64,000 nt of DNA from the NCBI GenBank assembly GCA_964486935.1, contig CAZAPG010000002.1, positions 1 to 64,000 on the forward strand, read 5' to 3'. Source of the DNA: CAZAPG01 sp964486935 (lineage in GTDB: Bacteria > Chloroflexota > Anaerolineae > 4572-78 > J111). Numbering within the stretch: the first letter of the stretch is position 1; every line of letters begins with the position of its first letter. Shown one piece after another: positions 28,301 to 35,056 of this stretch. The notes under the pieces are model-generated. The model worked only from the letters and a program-made list of their open reading frames with translations, searched no databases and had not been told where the DNA came from. The translations under genes and the position numbers were made by a program.

Positions 28301-29045
28301 GAAAGGTAGTTGTATTAGCCTCGACCACATCGATACCGTGACGTTTGCACCAGCGGGTTACTTTGGAGGGTGGCGTTTCTCCAAAAGCGTAAGCCCGTCG
28401 AGCGTATTTATCCAGATTAATCGTTACTTTGCGATACAATCGCTTGAAATAGGGGTCGGCCAACTCATAACCAATGAATAATATCGTTTTGCGGGCCAGA
28501 AACCCTTGCAATACCACGGATATGGTTGTTTGATCTTCAAAGAAGGCATAATCATCTTCGGTTAGGAGTAGTGACTCTAACCTGTCAATCGAGCCGTACA
28601 GTTTGTACAACTTGGTTTTGCGTTCGTCCTCAAATGCCACGTCCAGATCACCAATAATCACGTCTAGGGGTCGGCCAGCCTCTTCAAATGCTCGTTCTAA
28701 CCGTCGATCAAAGCAGGTGGTGATCAGCACGTTACAGTCAGCTAAAGAGGCAATCAGTCGATGAACGCGTTGGGGTTCAGTACCAAGGGGTTCCAGGTGG
28801 TCACGCACGAACTGTACCAATGCCTGACGCCCCCTGCTTTCCTCATAAGCTTGGGCTGCCTCAGGAAAAGTAAAGTCTTCGAAATCAATAATACTACACC
28901 GAGCAGCTAACTGGTTTGCCAATCCTTCCAAAAGGGTTTGTCCTTTTTCGTTATGAACAATGCGTTCACCGATGAAGAGCAAGACATTACCTCGCTCAAT
29001 TTGTTCTAATAACTCTTCAGGTATTATCACAAATGCATTTCTCAC
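25335..29045 (-). CDS. SIR2-like / STAND ATPase / HEAT-repeat protein
   Basis: This 1236-residue protein has the same front end as the gene at 42-3275. Residues 1-250 are SIR2-like (LLFIGERIV, TTCFDRRLE, YKLYGS, FIGYELADPYF). Residues 280-640 are a STAND-type ATPase, with Walker A GASGVGKTSLLLAG near 320-333 and Walker B VIILDQFEEFFIRL near 391-404. From about 715 to 1225 the protein is an array of HEAT-type repeats of about 41-42 residues, with the recurring pattern DxxxxIRxxxAxxLGxI. This is the sensor-ATPase-superstructure layout of bacterial NLR-like immune proteins. As in its two relatives here, the SIR2 active-site Asn and His are missing. The start is GTG at 29045, 17 nt after the nuclease gene ends. 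The ligand recognised by the HEAT array is unknown. Confidence 0.9.
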   Translation of the reverse strand: MRNAFVIIPEELLEQIERGNVLLFIGERIVHNEKGQTLLEGLANQLAARCSIIDFEDFTFPEAAQAYEESRGRQALVQFVRDHLEPLGTEPQRVHRLIASLADCNVLITTCFDRRLERAFEEAGRPLDVIIGDLDVAFEDERKTKLYKLYGSIDRLESLLLTEDDYAFFEDQTTISVVLQGFLARKTILFIGYELADPYFKRLYRKVTINLDKYARRAYAFGETPPSKVTRWCKRHGIDVVEANTTTFLEVLIDKLKTRRQSATSSVSPFLQEPIAPLPDRPYKFLDYYETKDAAIFFGRHQETQTLSALIHAHRLVLLYGASGVGKTSLLLAGAVPRLKQVEPPYETIYVRALEDPSVVIRRIVLRRLPKVDLPQDSSLVDFLDAAIKHIGHVLVIILDQFEEFFIRLGPQIRAAFIDELGKLYDAREVPVKVVLSLREDWLATVSELEQRIPEVFRTRMRLSPLTREQAHQAIIAPVEQLGVGYETTLVERLLNDLIGSEGALVLPPQLQLVCSALYDNLGVGENLITLNSYIQLGGVRGVLQQYLEDELTRFERNQRKWSTGVLEELVTSQGTKAVKSADELAEMLGIDISEVIPVLEKLVRSRLLRALEYGDGRTAYELAHEYLIDKIGLGREARKRKQVEEMIEQEVKNWQHFQELLPADKLARVNEVRETVRLSLEAQELILHSALEVGQEVDYWLNRVNDPNRRLTVVAQTAASRLTVVRHRSIEVLKQINATNPEVAPFIIKILLNRLIDEDDQIGNSAAEALGQIIKTSPSIAYQVVDSLVDLLLDEDRGVYVAPEALFQLVSAEPEVAFSVVEQVVKLLVNDNQSTQTGVAEALRQVAAANPNVVPETSKALVKLLTDDEKHIRTVSAETLGRVVVANPSNAFWVFERTTELLMDKARSPRDGAATALRRVVPPANAVMPKVIIKRLLELLTDSDGEVRGAAAVALRRTSGASPKIVTPIMVKQLIGLLFHADQGVRDVATESLGQIVAFNPQVTPQAIQMLLELLAGSNPDICDRVIVILETVVATNPKVVTWQLAETLLELLEDEDDNIRDSVADILGLIATADPNLASQMSHTLVNLLASDNWGIRDSVADALYQLAVSNPGTAVQLVEQLLNLPTDHDLSIRTSVAAVLTRIIMAHPETAPEYVAEVLAKRLSNEDSSLRTYGTELLGHIGAAHPQIITPAVATAWLEILKNETDTSYQSAVDAFYWIAKRISTEKFHPSHD

Positions 29046-29062
29046 TCAATTACATCTACTCA

Positions 29063-30055
29063 CTACGGTGCCAACGGTGCACCCCGCCTGGGCGATGCCG
29101 GGCAATAGGTTCGGAAATCACAGATGGCGCAGGTTTGGTCGATGGGGTTAGCCTGCCAACAGGTTGTGAGAGATTGCCCCGTACCTTCTTGAACAATCGA
29201 TTGTTCGATATCCGCCACCGTTTGGTCGAATGAGTTGAGGCTATTTTGAACGGCTGACGACGTAACGGGAACTACTCGAACTGAACGAGCAATCCGATAG
29301 TCAAGTGATAGCGTTGGGGGCTTGCCCCGACTGTTCGGACGCCAGGCTTGCAGCGCCGCTAAATCTGGCCCTAATGGAACTACATCTGTGTATGGAGTCC
29401 CTGGTTGGCAAACCTCCTGCCAAAGTTGCTCCATATCGTCACGGGTTGGCTCCAATTCATTCAAAAATAGCAACACTCCACCCGCAACTGGTGCGGCGTC
29501 AGATTGCTGCCCACGTAGCCATGTATAAGTTAAGATTTGCCAATCAAGATGTTGCAAGCTCGAATCGTTGGCGGCCGGACGGCGCATCCCTTTGTAATCA
29601 ACAATAATCTCACAGGTCGGGCCGGCTGTTCCCTTCTGGGCAATCACCTGGCTCAATGTCATACCCACGTCCTGATTGGCTTGAAGCGATTTGAGCAGTT
29701 GGTTATTGGCTGTCGCCGCTGCCAGCTCAACCGAGGTTAAGACATCCACTACACCCTGAATTTCGTAATAGTCAGCCCGGGCATTGGGGATTTTACCGGG
29801 CATCGTCCGAATCCCCTTGAGGCGGACTTCGGCCTTGGCAATTAGCGGAAAGAGATGCGGCCCCCAGATGTTGACGGCAGCCGATGCCCGGCGATGAGCC
29901 AGATCATTGACCGGCTGGTTATTACGCCTCGCCGACAAATCACAGATAGTTCGGTTGCGCGGCCACAAGCCTCGCGCCCCCAGCCGTTGAATAATGAGAT
30001 TCTCTACATCCAAGAGAGACGGCTCCGGCCACGGAAAAGGTTGGGCATTGGGCAT
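29063..30055 (-). CDS. PD-(D/E)XK nuclease with C-terminal Fe-S Cys cluster (main, downstream frame)
   Basis: This is a 330-residue open frame of a RecB/Cas4/AddB-type nuclease. It contains YEIQGVVDVL followed by EIIVDYKGM, the D ... (D/E)xK active-site core, near residues 97-155. The C-terminal CxxC-type triplet is TCWQANPIDQTCAICDFRTYC, which in this family holds a 4Fe-4S cluster together with a single Cys near the N-terminus. That first Cys (AYLRCGLQYRYHHRG) is encoded in a different frame just upstream (29940-30254). The full gene therefore spans 29063-30254 and is interrupted by a frameshift at a duplicated 7-mer. The ATG at 30055 lies inside the duplication and would give a protein without the first Cys. 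It follows a UvrD-like helicase gene with a shared operon layout, as in AddAB-like and other two-component defence pairs. Confidence 0.82.
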   Translation of the reverse strand: MPNAQPFPWPEPSLLDVENLIIQRLGARGLWPRNRTICDLSARRNNQPVNDLAHRRASAAVNIWGPHLFPLIAKAEVRLKGIRTMPGKIPNARADYYEIQGVVDVLTSVELAAATANNQLLKSLQANQDVGMTLSQVIAQKGTAGPTCEIIVDYKGMRRPAANDSSLQHLDWQILTYTWLRGQQSDAAPVAGGVLLFLNELEPTRDDMEQLWQEVCQPGTPYTDVVPLGPDLAALQAWRPNSRGKPPTLSLDYRIARSVRVVPVTSSAVQNSLNSFDQTVADIEQSIVQEGTGQSLTTCWQANPIDQTCAICDFRTYCPASPRRGAPLAP

Positions 30056-30254
30056 TGACGCTCCATTGACGGTAGGTTTCTTCCATCACCCCATGCAGAA
30101 ACTCTCCAAACCAGCGCTGCACCGGCTTTGACGGCGGCAGCGCCCCTCGATGATGGTAGCGATATTGCAATCCGCAACGCAGATAAGCTAACAGGTCTCC
30201 AGTCAAGCTATAGGCCGGAATGATATAGGGCGTGGGTCGGATGGATAACGTCAT
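29940..30254 (-). pseudogene. 5' part of the PD-(D/E)XK nuclease gene, out of frame with the rest
   Basis: The frame starts with ATG at 30254, nine bases after a GAGGAG that overlaps the stop of the UvrD gene. It encodes a typical RecB-nuclease N-terminus with SYSLTGDLLAYLRC-like spacing (here AYSLTGDLLAYLRCGLQY) and HGVMEETYRQW. The family-like sequence stops being sensible after about residue 68, exactly at the tandem 7-mer at 30043-30056. Removing one copy restores one continuous frame reading VNAQPFPWPEP into the downstream part. It could be a real inactivating or phase-variable mutation, or an assembly error. Confidence 0.8.
30043..30056. repeat. Tandem duplication of GGGCATT causing a frameshift
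   Basis: Two perfect adjacent copies of the 7-mer GGGCATT (AATGCCC on the coding strand) occur at 30043-30049 and 30050-30056. Seven bases is not a multiple of three, so the second copy shifts the nuclease reading frame. With one copy the two halves join in frame. Confidence 0.9.
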
Positions 30255-30267
30255 CGCATTCTGCTCC

Positions 30268-32637
30268 TCAAAGTTGCACTACGTTCGGAAAGCCACGCCA
30301 GGGCCAATTCCCGTCACGGATCCAGCCGGTGGCTATATTATTGACATTTCTTGGACCGTTGATTGCATCGCCCAATCCTATCAATAATAAAACATCCTGC
30401 GGCCGGCTAAAGGCCACAAAATACTGGCGGATTAAATCATCAAAGGCCCGGTCACGGGCGGATCGGGTGGGCGGCCCAATTGATGGCGAGTAGGCCCGCA
30501 GTTCGTCTTCAAGCCGATGCGAACGAGAGCCATCTTTGGGAAAACGCTTGAAAGCATGAGCGTGGTGATTATTTTTGAAATCGGAACCCACGTCGACAAT
30601 GGTTAAAGGAAATTCAAGCCCCTTAGCCTGATGAATAGAGAGAATGTTTAACCGATCTCGGGGAAATTCTTCGATCAGTTCTTCGGCGAGGTCGATGGCA
30701 CCCGTCGCCAGAGGTACAAAGATGTCCCATAACGCCGCACGGACAGAATTGACATCGTGAGGTGGATCGTTACGAATAGCAGCATCATAAGAACTAAAGC
30801 CGGTAGATTGGCTGATGGTGCGCGAGATGGCTTCCAGGTAAACTAGACCCTCTGGATCGGTCTGCATCGGTTCAATCCAGGTAACCAGATTATAGGCCAG
30901 ACTTATGAGGTTGACATCTCTTGGCCAGGTGCCACCGCCTTGTGGGGTTCGCTTCTGCCAGGCTCGTACAAAATCGCGTAGGGTACGATCTTGTCGATTG
31001 GGATCTGGGTTGCTGGCAATATGAGCTTGAGCAGCTTGTCGCCAGTTATCCATCACGGTTCGGGCATTAGCTGGCAAATTGGAAATACTGTTTTGCACTG
31101 TTAAGTTCGGATCAATGCACTCCAGAATAAGACCACACAAAATAGCAACTTTATCCACCTGACTAAACTCTTCACCTCGGGGATTAAAGACACGGATGGG
31201 CGGATTTAATTGCCCCAGTCCCTGACGCAGTAATAATGGCAGGCGTTCATTGCCACCGGCGGAATATTCTCGTGGCGAACCACACAGGAGGGCGCAATCG
31301 CCCAGCGCACCACCGGTGGGGTTGGCGACGATATTAAGTGGCTGTCCCTGATACTGGACGGCTCGGCCTGTTCCCTGAAAGACATCGCTAATGAAATGGG
31401 CTAAATCAGCAGCAAGGGTTAGCAGGTCGGGGCGAAACAGGCCAAGAACAGGGTAGTCCGGTGTGGTAAGATTACGGGCAGCAACTAGCGGTGGCTTACC
31501 AACGACGCGGGCCGGTCGATAGGTAGGATCGAGATTTACGAAATCGGAGTAAAAAGTGACAATGGTCGGGGTAGAACGGTAGTTACGATTGAGATAGATG
31601 GTGCGGGGGGTGAGATTGGCCTGATTCTGCAAGCGGGGGGGCAGATCACGGAAAAGCTCTACTGTGGCCCCACGGAAGCGATAGAGAGATTGATCATCGT
31701 CGCCAACCACGGTCAAGGCACCACCCCGGTTGGTTACCGCTTCAGCCAAGGTGAAATAGATTTGTTCTTGCAATAAGTTCGTATCTTGGTATTCATCGAC
31801 CAGCACCACCCGTAGATTATCCACAAGGCTCGCCAGTGTCCCATTTTGAAGACGTTCAAGAAAATGATTCTCTAGTGCGGCAAAATCGAGTACCAAGCTG
31901 GTAGTGAGTGTGGTGGCGTAATCTTGAATGGCGGCGCACATAACTGGCACGCCGGGATGAGTCGCTCCATTTTGAAAGGCCGTGACGTTGACCTGATCGT
32001 GCAATAAGCGGTCTCGTACCTCACGGGTAATCTCACGCAGCGTACCGATGTTCATATTCCAGGCCGTGCCATTGAGTTGGACCACATAATCGCGTAAATC
32101 GGCATCATTGTGACGACCAGCATCAAAAAAGCCTCGCCGGATCATCAGCGCGTCTGCCACAAACTCCTCGATGACCAAGGCGGGTTGTGTTCCAGGGGCG
32201 CGATGATCACGCAGAGCCTCTTCGGCAATGCTATCTAGAGTGCCAGTGATCACCCGATTTAGGTCTAGTTTTTCCAAGCGTGGACCAAGGTTGGGCTGGG
32301 TGCGTAACAATTCTTGTCGCAACCGATCCCCCCAGCCTAAAATGCGCGACCGCAATTCGGCTGCGGCCTTGCGCGTAAAGGTGGTCGCCAAAACCTCAGC
32401 CGGATCGATGCCATCAACAAAGACAAACTTGAGTACTCGCAGCGCCAGTACTGTCGTCTTCCCGCTGCCAGGCCCGGCCACCAGGAAGAGAGCCTCGCTT
32501 GCAGGTGCAGATACTGCATCCTGTTGGTTGGCATCGAGGTTGCGGCTGAGATCGTTATGGATAAAATGAATAAACTCACTGAGCGGAATCATCGTTATAT
32601 CGGGGCTTTTTTCTTTTTTTAAAGTGGTGGAATTCAC
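30268..32637 (-). CDS. UvrD/Rep-family superfamily 1 DNA helicase
   Basis: This is a full-length SF1A helicase of 789 residues. Motif I LVAGPGSGKTT lies near 52-62, TTFTRKAAAELR is motif Ia, VLVDEYQDTN is motif II near 280-289, VVGDDDQSLYRFRGA is motif III, LNRNYRST is motif IV, LSIHQAKGLEFP is motif V, and FVAFSRPQDVL is motif VI. It translocates 3'-5' on single-stranded DNA, as known for the family. No nuclease domain is fused; the PD-(D/E)XK nuclease is the next gene, 13 nt downstream, with its ribosome site overlapping this stop codon, so the two probably form a helicase-nuclease complex. The start is GTG at 32637 or ATG at 32592; neither has a clear ribosome site. UvrD plus nuclease pairs are frequent in defence islands, but I cannot assign a named system. 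Confidence 0.92.
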   Translation of the reverse strand: MNSTTLKKEKSPDITMIPLSEFIHFIHNDLSRNLDANQQDAVSAPASEALFLVAGPGSGKTTVLALRVLKFVFVDGIDPAEVLATTFTRKAAAELRSRILGWGDRLRQELLRTQPNLGPRLEKLDLNRVITGTLDSIAEEALRDHRAPGTQPALVIEEFVADALMIRRGFFDAGRHNDADLRDYVVQLNGTAWNMNIGTLREITREVRDRLLHDQVNVTAFQNGATHPGVPVMCAAIQDYATTLTTSLVLDFAALENHFLERLQNGTLASLVDNLRVVLVDEYQDTNLLQEQIYFTLAEAVTNRGGALTVVGDDDQSLYRFRGATVELFRDLPPRLQNQANLTPRTIYLNRNYRSTPTIVTFYSDFVNLDPTYRPARVVGKPPLVAARNLTTPDYPVLGLFRPDLLTLAADLAHFISDVFQGTGRAVQYQGQPLNIVANPTGGALGDCALLCGSPREYSAGGNERLPLLLRQGLGQLNPPIRVFNPRGEEFSQVDKVAILCGLILECIDPNLTVQNSISNLPANARTVMDNWRQAAQAHIASNPDPNRQDRTLRDFVRAWQKRTPQGGGTWPRDVNLISLAYNLVTWIEPMQTDPEGLVYLEAISRTISQSTGFSSYDAAIRNDPPHDVNSVRAALWDIFVPLATGAIDLAEELIEEFPRDRLNILSIHQAKGLEFPLTIVDVGSDFKNNHHAHAFKRFPKDGSRSHRLEDELRAYSPSIGPPTRSARDRAFDDLIRQYFVAFSRPQDVLLLIGLGDAINGPRNVNNIATGWIRDGNWPWRGFPNVVQL

Positions 32638-32742
32638 TGGTCAGGTTGTTCTAATTCCAACGTCCAGCATATTGCAACAGACCATGCTCCACAAAAATCA
32701 CACACACCACTGCCCAATTAATTCAGGAGGAATATTCATAAG

Positions 32743-33012
32743 CTACGTCCGTTTGTCAATCGCTCCACTCAAATTCAACTCGCTCTCATCATCGATCAAC
32801 ACATCCGTTGACACTCCCGCCAGTCGGGCATAGGCTAACAAACTTGCTAAATCAGGCCGGCGTTTGCCAGTTTCCCACTCATGTACTCGAGAGCGACGCC
32901 CCTGGTCGTCGCGACCGAGGGCTTCGGCCATTTCGTCCAGCGTGAAATTGAGATTTTCACGAATGCTTTTGAGTTTTTTCCCCAGCTTAGTGGGTAATTG
33001 TTTGGACACCAA
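32743..33012 (-). CDS. XRE-family HTH transcriptional regulator
   Basis: This 89-residue protein is essentially one Cro/C1-type helix-turn-helix: LGKKLKSIRENLNFTLDEMA, then a recognition-helix region RRSRVHEWETGKRRPDLAS. It has a short acidic tail and no second domain. The frame opens with TTG at 33012, and GTG at 33009 with AAGGG eight bases upstream is an equally good start. A perfect 20-bp palindrome lies 22 bp upstream, overlapping the probable promoter, so autoregulation is likely. The gene points toward the UvrD/nuclease/SIR2/dpd run, about 105 bp ahead of the helicase gene, and may control the island. Confidence 0.88.
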   Translation of the reverse strand: MVSKQLPTKLGKKLKSIRENLNFTLDEMAEALGRDDQGRRSRVHEWETGKRRPDLASLLAYARLAGVSTDVLIDDESELNLSGAIDKRT

Positions 33013-33033
33013 AACTACCCTTAATGATTAAAT

Positions 33034-33053
33034 TTGTTCGCAATTGCGAACAA
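33034..33053. promoter_or_regulatory. Perfect 20-bp palindrome, probable operator of the XRE regulator
   Basis: TTGTTCGCAATTGCGAACAA reads identically on both strands. It lies just upstream of the XRE gene and on the minus strand would cover the -35 region and spacer of a promoter whose -10 could be the AT-rich TAATCA at about 33025-33030. A dyad of this length next to a single-domain XRE gene is the usual layout of an autorepressor site. Confidence 0.72.
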
Positions 33054-33089
33054 CAAAAAATCGGCTACTGGATGAACTTTCAGTAGCCG
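33054..33089 (-). terminator. Rho-independent terminator after the DUF6884 gene
   Basis: A perfect 9-bp stem, CGGCTACTG/CAGTAGCCG with a 10-nt loop, lies at 33062-33089. On the minus strand it is followed by ATTTTTTG. It is placed about 90 bp after the stop of the DUF6884 gene and directly before the XRE promoter/operator, so it separates the HTH-DUF6884 transcript from the XRE-led transcript. Confidence 0.82.
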
Positions 33090-33176
33090 GCAGATGCTTG
33101 GTTGAATAGGGTTTACACAGACAATTATTCAAATCCGTCACCTGTGACAGGATTGATTTACCACTTATTATATATT

Positions 33177-33956
33177 TTACTCATTCCTATGGATAGGTAC
33201 ACCAAGTTTACTCAACACGCGGCGAGCAGCGCTGGCATCAAAGCTGCGAACAGGGAGATTGGTCAATTGACTGACTAGCCACTTGGGAGATATCATTTTA
33301 TCATCAACCAGAACGTACCAATCTTTGAAGTTATTTGCAGTACCGCTGTCAGTAGCGATAGCTTGACGGGCCATTTCATAAACTTCCTCTGGCGTGGCTT
33401 CGAGTTCAACCCCCTTGAGGCGGGCGACTCCTGTTATAGGGTAAGCAAAATAACCTCTATTGTTTGGGTCATCGAGCGACAGAGACAATTGCTTTGGGAT
33501 TGGCCTCTCTTGACCGTTCAGCCAGGCTTTCAATTCGGTCAATTTTCGACCCGATGGACTCCTTGAGATGCTGACCCTGGTGGTTGCCGGCAGCAATTCT
33601 TCAAAACCGGCTAAGGCCAGCAAATATGTTTTGCCGGCAGAAACAAACAGATCATCATAACTTTGAGATGCTATCTGCTGTTGAAATGTATCCAACACTT
33701 TGGCCTTAATTGCTTCGGCGCGTTGATGGGTCATGCGCCGGTCATAGACAGGAATTTTCCGTGTACCTCCAATCAAGCCATACTCGGCCGACAGTACGAA
33801 CACATCCAACCTGTCTTCATTTGCCGGAGAGGTATCATTCAAGTAACGACGCAAGACCCGAAAGGGTGGCCCATCATAGCGCTCAATCGCAGGCAAATAG
33901 TCAGGCTTTTCAATTTTGGTCTCTGAGCAACCGATAATCAAGCAGCGTTTCATCAT
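33177..33956 (-). CDS. DUF6884/YaaA-like protein, candidate DpdC counterpart
   Basis: This is a 259-residue protein. Residues 1-150 match the DUF6884 pattern: LIIGCSETK near 5-13, then RVLRRYL, FVLSAEYGLIGG near 53-64, PVYDRRM, and SAGKTYLLAL. These resemble the YaaA/DUF328-like fold that recurs near DNA-base modification genes. The C-terminal 80 residues, ending WYVLVDDKMISPKWLV...RRVLSKLGVPI, look like a small DNA-binding module. In known Dpd systems a further enzyme, DpdC, converts dPreQ0 in DNA to dADG. This protein is my best candidate for an equivalent step, because no other one is in the island; I could not align it to DpdC. It starts 6 nt after the HTH gene ends, and a strong terminator follows it. 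Confidence 0.6.
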   Translation of the reverse strand: MMKRCLIIGCSETKIEKPDYLPAIERYDGPPFRVLRRYLNDTSPANEDRLDVFVLSAEYGLIGGTRKIPVYDRRMTHQRAEAIKAKVLDTFQQQIASQSYDDLFVSAGKTYLLALAGFEELLPATTRVSISRSPSGRKLTELKAWLNGQERPIPKQLSLSLDDPNNRGYFAYPITGVARLKGVELEATPEEVYEMARQAIATDSGTANNFKDWYVLVDDKMISPKWLVSQLTNLPVRSFDASAARRVLSKLGVPIHRNE

Positions 33957-33962
33957 CTGGGA

Positions 33963-34169
33963 TTAAGCTTCAACCTTTTCTGCGGCAGATGGATTAATCG
34001 GCTCAAGCAATACCTCAATATCCTCACGTTTGATACGGATGGTATTACTGCCGGGTATACGATAAGCTGGTAGGATGTTTTGCTCAATATAACGTCGTAT
34101 GGTCCGTTGAGACACAGATATGAAATCAGCCGCCTGTCGCACCGATAGATAACCTACCTGTTTGTCCAT
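33963..34169 (-). CDS. Small MerR/excisionase-like HTH protein
   Basis: This 68-residue protein consists of one winged HTH of the HTH_17/excisionase type: LSVRQAADFISVSQRTIRRY, then a wing with IPGSNTIRIKREDIEVLL. The ATG at 34169 has GGGAGG five bases upstream. It is driven by a near-consensus promoter at 34222-34250 and is directly followed by the DUF6884 gene, with which it forms a two-gene transcript closed by a terminator. It may regulate the island or act as an accessory DNA-binding factor. Confidence 0.85.
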   Translation of the reverse strand: MDKQVGYLSVRQAADFISVSQRTIRRYIEQNILPAYRIPGSNTIRIKREDIEVLLEPINPSAAEKVEA

Positions 34170-34221
34170 ATTTGCCTCCCTTCACGGGCATAAGGACAGT
34201 CCAAATACCAAAGATGTAACC

Positions 34222-34250
34222 ATATTAGACTATTTGACTGGGAATGTCAA
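34222..34250 (-). promoter_or_regulatory. Sigma-70-type promoter for the HTH-DUF6884 transcript
   Basis: On the minus strand a perfect TTGACA (34245-34250) is separated by 17 bp from TAATAT (34222-34227). The predicted start point near 34215 leaves a leader of about 45 nt before the HTH gene. Confidence 0.78.
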
Positions 34251-34290
34251 CGAATGTTCAGATATTGTGTTGACCAATCTGGGCTTAAAC

Positions 34291-34330
34291 AAAAATGCCC
34301 CCAGATGGTCAGTCTGGGGGCACAATTTTT
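34291..34330 (-). terminator. Strong, probably bidirectional terminator after the YhhQ-type gene
   Basis: A perfect 10-bp stem TGCCCCCAGA/TCTGGGGGCA with a 7-nt loop (34296-34322) is followed on the minus strand by TTTTTG. It is flanked on the other side by AATTTTT, so it could also work in the plus direction. It closes the DUF366-YhhQ transcript. Confidence 0.88.
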
Positions 34331-34344
34331 CGTCCAGATTGTCG

Positions 34345-35016
34345 CTATTCACTCAAAGCGAGCGGGTTAAAGTTAGTATCGTAGTCGTATGTATCTATAT
34401 CTTCCACCCGTTTCAAATAATTTGTAATGGCATAAGTTAGCGGGGTAACTAAAGCTTCATAAGCAGACTTGAAGACCCACTGCGTCAGCACAGCGTTGAT
34501 CAAACCTGCCATGGGGATAGCCCCCACGAAGGCAATGATGATAAAGATGAGTGAGTCTAATCCCTGACCAACAATCGTTGAGCCAATGGTCCGCATCCAT
34601 AAGTGGCGTCCTTGGGTCGCTATCTTCATCCGGGCCAGGACATAAGAGTTGGCGAATTCACCTATCAGATAAGCGATAAATGAAGCCAAAAGCAGACGGG
34701 GTGTGTAACCCAAGATAGCCTCATAAGCTTCCTGACCTCCCCAAAATGCGGCCGACGGCAAGGCCTGAGCAATGCCAATAGCAATGACCGCCAGGAGATT
34801 ACAGAAAAACCCCAGCCAAATCACCGAGCGGGCTAAGCGATAACCATAAACTTCGGTCAGGATGTCGCCAAAGATGTAGCTGATGGGGAAAATTACCACC
34901 CCGGCCGGTAAGATAAAACCAAGCACATCCACTAATTTGACCGCAATGATATTGGCCGTCAGAAGTGAGGTGATAAAGACCGCCGCAATGACCACAAACC
35001 ATTTAGAAACTTTCAT
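34345..35016 (-). CDS. yhhQ: YhhQ/VUT-family queuosine precursor transporter
   Basis: This is a membrane protein of about 223 residues with six or so hydrophobic segments. It has the family hallmarks FPISYIFGDILTEVYGY near 49-65, LIGEFANSYVLARMK, and GQGLDSLIFIIIAF. Family members import 7-deazaguanine precursors such as preQ0 and preQ1. The start is ATG at 35016, with GAGAGGAGG about 11 bases upstream; the open frame further upstream overlaps the preceding gene and is not used. It follows the DUF366 gene by 40 nt. In this place it probably supplies DpdA, and perhaps tRNA queuosine synthesis, with precursor. No preQ0 synthesis gene (queC, queD, queE) is in the window. Confidence 0.92.
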   Translation of the reverse strand: MKVSKWFVVIAAVFITSLLTANIIAVKLVDVLGFILPAGVVIFPISYIFGDILTEVYGYRLARSVIWLGFFCNLLAVIAIGIAQALPSAAFWGGQEAYEAILGYTPRLLLASFIAYLIGEFANSYVLARMKIATQGRHLWMRTIGSTIVGQGLDSLIFIIIAFVGAIPMAGLINAVLTQWVFKSAYEALVTPLTYAITNYLKRVEDIDTYDYDTNFNPLALSE

Positions 35017-35056
35017 AAATAATGTATCCTCCTCTCTTGGATATAGAAAATTCAGA

